NCBI RefSeq assembly: GCF_023973825.1
Contig: NC_090125.1
Span: forward strand, 1,630,428 to 1,694,427
Direction: 5' to 3'
DNA length: 64,000 nucleotides
Source: Plasmodium brasilianum
Taxonomy: Eukaryota > Apicomplexa > Aconoidasida > Haemosporida > Plasmodiidae
The translations under genes and the position numbers were made by a program. Numbering within the stretch: position 1 is the first letter of the stretch; every line of letters begins with the position of its first letter. Of this stretch, positions 60,836 to 64,000 are shown piece after piece. The notes under the pieces were generated by a model that had not been told where the DNA came from, ran no database searches, and saw nothing but the letters and a program-made list of their open reading frames with translations.

Positions 60836-62237
60836 ATGGTGGAAGGGACCAACGAAAAAAGTGAGGAAAGATAAAAAAGCTAAAAAAAGAATAATGAGAT
60901 AAATGAAAAAAATGAGAAAAATGAGAAAAATGAGATAAATGGAAAAAATGAGATAAATGAAAAAAATGAGATAAATAAGAAAAATGAGAAAAATGAGATA
61001 AATGAGAAAAATGAAAAAAATGAGATAAATGAAAAAAATGAGATAAATGAAAAAATAAGGAGAAAGTAAAAGTGAGAATTAACATGCGAGTGACGGAAGA
61101 ACGTTTTCGTCAAAATTAAGTCCATCTAAACGATAATTCGTTCTAATGTAAAGAGGCCGACTCAATGCTGTACAGTACATACATTTGTGCACAAGCGCAC
61201 TAACACACCGTCCGTTCGTTTTTCCTTCACCCCCTCTCTTTGTAGAAAACGCTGTTGAAAAAAAAAAGGCTGAGGATAAGACCAAGAAAAACGTGAAAAA
61301 AGAGAAAAATATGAAAAATATGAAAAATGAGAAAAACGCGAAAGATGCGAAAAACGCGAAAGACGCGAAAAATGCAAAAAACGCGAAAAATGCAAAAAAC
61401 GCAAAAAACGCGAAAAACAAACCAAAGGTTATAAATAATAATGACAAGGACATGAAAAAGAATGATAAGAAGAAAAATATCGGAAAACAAAAGGTTACTG
61501 ATAAAAGCAAGGTTAAGAAAACGTTAGATAAAAATGTGGACCATAAAAACAAATTAAAAAAAATGAAAGGCGCTGATAAAAACATTAAGAAGAAAAAAAT
61601 AAAAACATCCATCCGTTATAAAAGGTTATATACATTCGTTAATTTTTGTTTATTACATGAAATGTAGTTAATATATTTTTTTTTTTTTTTTTTGTTTTGT
61701 TTTTATGGGAAGGGGCAAATAAGAAACACGAGTTGTTACATTGTTGTTGTTAAGTTGATGAATGTTTCTTGTCTTTTTTTGTAGTTTCTTTTATGTATGT
61801 AGTTGTATGTATGTGCTGCATGTGTCCTGCTTGAAGTGAGTGTCTTTCGCAAGTGCCTATCTTGTGTATATCCCTCCGCACGCTGCATGGTCGTTTATCA
61901 TTCATCAATTATCAATCATCATGGCATTAATCATGTTGAGACATAATCGTTAATGATTACTTATCCATTTTTCCTGTGAAGGCCGAGAACCCTGAAACTC
62001 CCAAGAAATCCCAAATGCCCCAAAATTGTCAAGTCCTGTTATAGAAAGACGTTGGATAAATATGGAATAATAAAATACCCCTTAACATCCGAAAAAGCTA
62101 TGAAAAAAATTGAAGAAATAAATACATTAGTGTTCATATGTGACAAAAGAGCGGATAAGAGAAAAATTAAGAAATCAGTGAGCAGCTTGTTCGGAATTAC
62201 TTGCGATAAGGTGAATGTGCTTAACAGGTAGGTGCTT

Positions 62238-62268
<31 letters not shown>

Positions 62269-62624
62269 GAATTCGAGAGTGCAATGGAGTGGAGTATAGA
62301 GTACAGAGAAGTACAGCAGAATAGACTACTGTATAGGAAAAAAAGCAGAGGAACGGAAATAGTCGTAAATTGTTAACAGTTCATGTATACCAAGGCACAG
62401 GCCCCTTTAAAACGGGCAACCGTGCGCATGTACATATGTGTATATACATAGGTACCTGCTTACATACGTACGTACGTAGTTATGTTCACACATATATATA
62501 TATACATTTGTGTGTGTTATGCGTGTATCAATTTTTCAGACTGAACGGAGATAAGAAGGCGTACGTTCGCTTGTCAAAGGAACATGATGCTTTGGAAGTT
62601 GCTAACAAAATTGGAATTTTATAA
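60836..62624 (+). CDS. RPL23: 60S ribosomal protein uL23 (L23/L23a)
   Basis: Cytosolic large-subunit protein beside the nascent-chain exit tunnel, where SRP and chaperones dock. Exons 60836-60860, 61246-61624, 61982-62227 and 62540-62624 join in phase to 244 residues. The tiny first exon (MVEGTNEK plus one base) uses the donor GTGAGG. The conserved domain is unmistakable: TSIRYKRPRTLKLPRNPKCP, YGIIKYPLTSEKAMKKIEEI, NTLVFICDKRADKRKIKKSV, LFGITCDKVNVLNRLNGDKK and a final ALEVANKIGIL. The N-terminal extension of about 125 residues is almost entirely Lys/Asn/Ala/Asp with KNAK and KDAK repeats. It is longer than the usual family extension and is the variable part. Intron 1 contains an ATGAGATAAATGAAAAA-type repeat. 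Confidence 0.96.
60897..61055 (+). repeat. AAAATGAGATAAATGA-type repeat in uL23 intron 1
   Basis: Irregular tandem copies of AAAATGAGATAAATG fill the first part of intron 1 (60861-61245). The reverse-strand Ser/Phe/His ORFs are artefacts. Confidence 0.85.
61318..61425 (+). repeat. 9-bp coding KNAK/KDAK repeat in uL23
   Basis: Tandem AAAAACGCG and AAAGACGCG nonamers encode Lys-Asn-Ala and Lys-Asp-Ala in the N-terminal extension. Confidence 0.88.
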
Positions 62625-63290
62625 AAAAAAGGAATAGCAGTACATATTATTTTTATACTTATGTGTATTTTCAACGTGTTACATGTTACAATGTGTTAAT
62701 AGGCTTATTCCTTTTTTATAACTCAAATTAGGTCGATGCATTTACATGCACATATACATAAATATATTATACGTATGTGTATGTATGCACGCACATGTGC
62801 ACATATTAAAGAGGAATAATTAAAACTGCGATAGTCATATTTGTGGATGGACCTTTAGCAGTAATTTCAACTCCATCTTTAATGGAATTTTTTTTTTTTT
62901 TTTTTTTTTTTATTAATTAAATAAAGTTTAATTAGATAAAAAAAATAGTTCTAAGAAGACAGTTAAAATTTAAATAAAAAACGAAATAAAAATTAAGCGA
63001 AATGAAATGAAAAAAAAAAAAAAATCGTAGCGCAGTAAAATGAAAAAAGTAATACAAAACAAAAAAGAAAAAAAAAAAAGTATAGTTGAGCAAAGTATAC
63101 TGAAGTGTAATACAATACAATTAAATATATAAAATTAGAATTCAACAAAATGAATTCGAAATAAAGTATAGCAAAAATGAATAAATTATATTATACTATG
63201 TGGAGACAAATTTTCTCCAGGGGGGAAAAGCAGATAGTGCCGTTCTCATAGAGGAAATAAAGCGATCGTTTGTTCTCATCCCCATATTAA
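62625..63290. other. Intergenic, convergent uL23 and NAA40 3' ends
   Basis: Poly-T at 62889-62911 and A-rich sequence with scattered AAAATGAAA and AAAGTATA motifs. No exon-like sequence is present apart from short, unsupported ORFs. Confidence 0.7.
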
Positions 63291-64000
63291 TTATAATTGA
63301 ATTTCTTTTTTTAAAATTTCGTATGGACAAGGCTTTGAGTTATCCGAAGGGAAATTATCAGGGGAACTATCATCAATTTCGAACGAACATTTATTTTTAT
63401 AAAATGATACAGCATTGATGTTATTTTTCAAAACTGTACAAATGATTTTCTTCAACTTAATATGTTTACATAGGTTTTCTAGCATACTTATTAAATATTT
63501 CCCAAGGCCTAATTTAGTGTAATCGTAAACTATTTGAATCTCATATAAATAGCAAATTATATTTTTTTCATAGGGATAGTAGTCAGGTGTTAGCCGATAA
63601 TGAACAAAGCAAATTAATTTATTTTTACATAAGTACTTGTTCATTTTTTCTATGTTATTACATTTTAATATATTTAGAAAATTATCTTCTCCTTCCACAC
63701 AATCTTCACTAAGCTTATCATTTCCAACAAAATTGCAATCATTGGTATTGTTATTACATGATTCACAATATTTTATAAACCCTAGAATTAATTTGCACCT
63801 GTCACTTGTTAATTCCTTCCATTTAGTACTATCAATCCATCCTCTGTTCAAAAAATTGCTTTCATTGTACAGTCCTTCCATGTTAACCTTTGTTATTTCT
63901 AAAAGTGTTCTGAACAGTACTTCACTTACACTGTACTTTTTTAATTCATATGCATTTATCGACTCGAAAAAGACTACATGACTACCCATCACACGTTGGT
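63291..64000 (-). CDS. NAA40: NAA40/NatD-like N-terminal acetyltransferase (5' partial)
   Basis: GNAT-fold acetyltransferase of the NatD type, known to acetylate the N-terminus of histones H4 and H2A. About 233 residues are visible. Matching blocks are LEITKVNMEGLYNESNFLNR followed by GWIDSTKWKEL, FVHYRLTPDYYP, CYLYEIQIVYDYTKLGLGKY (the last GLGKY being the acetyl-CoA loop), KLKKIICTVLKNNINAVSFY and the NatD signature FEIDDSSPDNFPSD with the ending CPYEILKKE. An Asn/Cys/Asp-rich insertion with CESC and NDC replaces a short loop of the human protein. The frame stays open to the right edge, and the conserved N-terminal part of the family (about 60 residues) is not visible. The true start therefore probably lies beyond the window, and MGSHVVFF need not be the start. 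Confidence 0.87.
   Translation of the reverse strand, partial: QRVMGSHVVFFESINAYELKKYSVSEVLFRTLLEITKVNMEGLYNESNFLNRGWIDSTKWKELTSDRCKLILGFIKYCESCNNNTNDCNFVGNDKLSEDCVEGEDNFLNILKCNNIEKMNKYLCKNKLICFVHYRLTPDYYPYEKNIICYLYEIQIVYDYTKLGLGKYLISMLENLCKHIKLKKIICTVLKNNINAVSFYKNKCSFEIDDSSPDNFPSDNSKPCPYEILKKEIQL

Overview
The window is nuclear DNA of a malaria parasite (genus Plasmodium). The base composition is very AT-rich. Coding regions are A-rich, with Lys/Asn-rich low-complexity insertions. Intergenic DNA is full of homopolymers and microsatellites. Two parasite-specific genes settle the genus: plasmepsin V and the inner-membrane-complex protein GAPM1. I cannot fix the species from sequence alone; the expanded intergenic and intronic tandem repeats would fit a non-falciparum species such as P. 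malariae or P. ovale. From memory, and unverified, uL23, plasmepsin V, GAPM1 and VPS52 are near neighbours on P. falciparum chromosome 13, so this looks like a syntenic core region rather than a subtelomere.

Layout from left to right: a seven-exon CHL1/DDX11-type iron-sulphur helicase (+, 32-4694, perhaps missing a 5' exon); a five-exon PRELI/SLMO-type lipid-transfer gene (-, 5597-7255) hidden between repeats; a giant VPS13-type bridge lipid-transfer protein (+, 9097-23442); spliceosomal MFAP1 (+, 24983-26928); a divergent cyclin-box-like protein (-, 28190-29749); a long gene-poor, repeat-rich interval with a few unproven small ORFs (29750-34551); an ASNSD1-type asparagine-synthetase-like protein (+, 34552-38337); BCP1/BCCIP (-, 38915-40234); VPS52 of the GARP tether (+, 41087-44938); three-exon GAPM1 (-, 46896-48336); a secreted, probably apicoplast-targeted Lon-substrate-binding-domain protein (-, 51595-52983); plasmepsin V (-, 55357-57053); four-exon ribosomal protein uL23 (+, 60836-62624); and the 3' part of an NAA40/NatD acetyltransferase (-, 63291-64000).

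The genes are mostly independent housekeeping functions: chromosome cohesion, splicing, ribosome, histone acetylation, membrane lipid transport and vesicle tethering. Two are parasite-specific: plasmepsin V is the ER protease for protein export to the host cell, and GAPM1 anchors the invasion motor. There are no operons. Splice junctions were inferred by hand from GT/AG sites, polypyrimidine tracts and phase consistency; every multi-exon model closes in frame. Two genes carry apparent frameshifts in long homopolymers: the N-terminus of plasmepsin V (26 T) and the C-terminus of the VPS13 protein (13 A). These look like homopolymer-length errors or polymorphisms rather than true pseudogenes. I saw no convincing tRNA, rRNA, CRISPR array, transposon or other mobile element.
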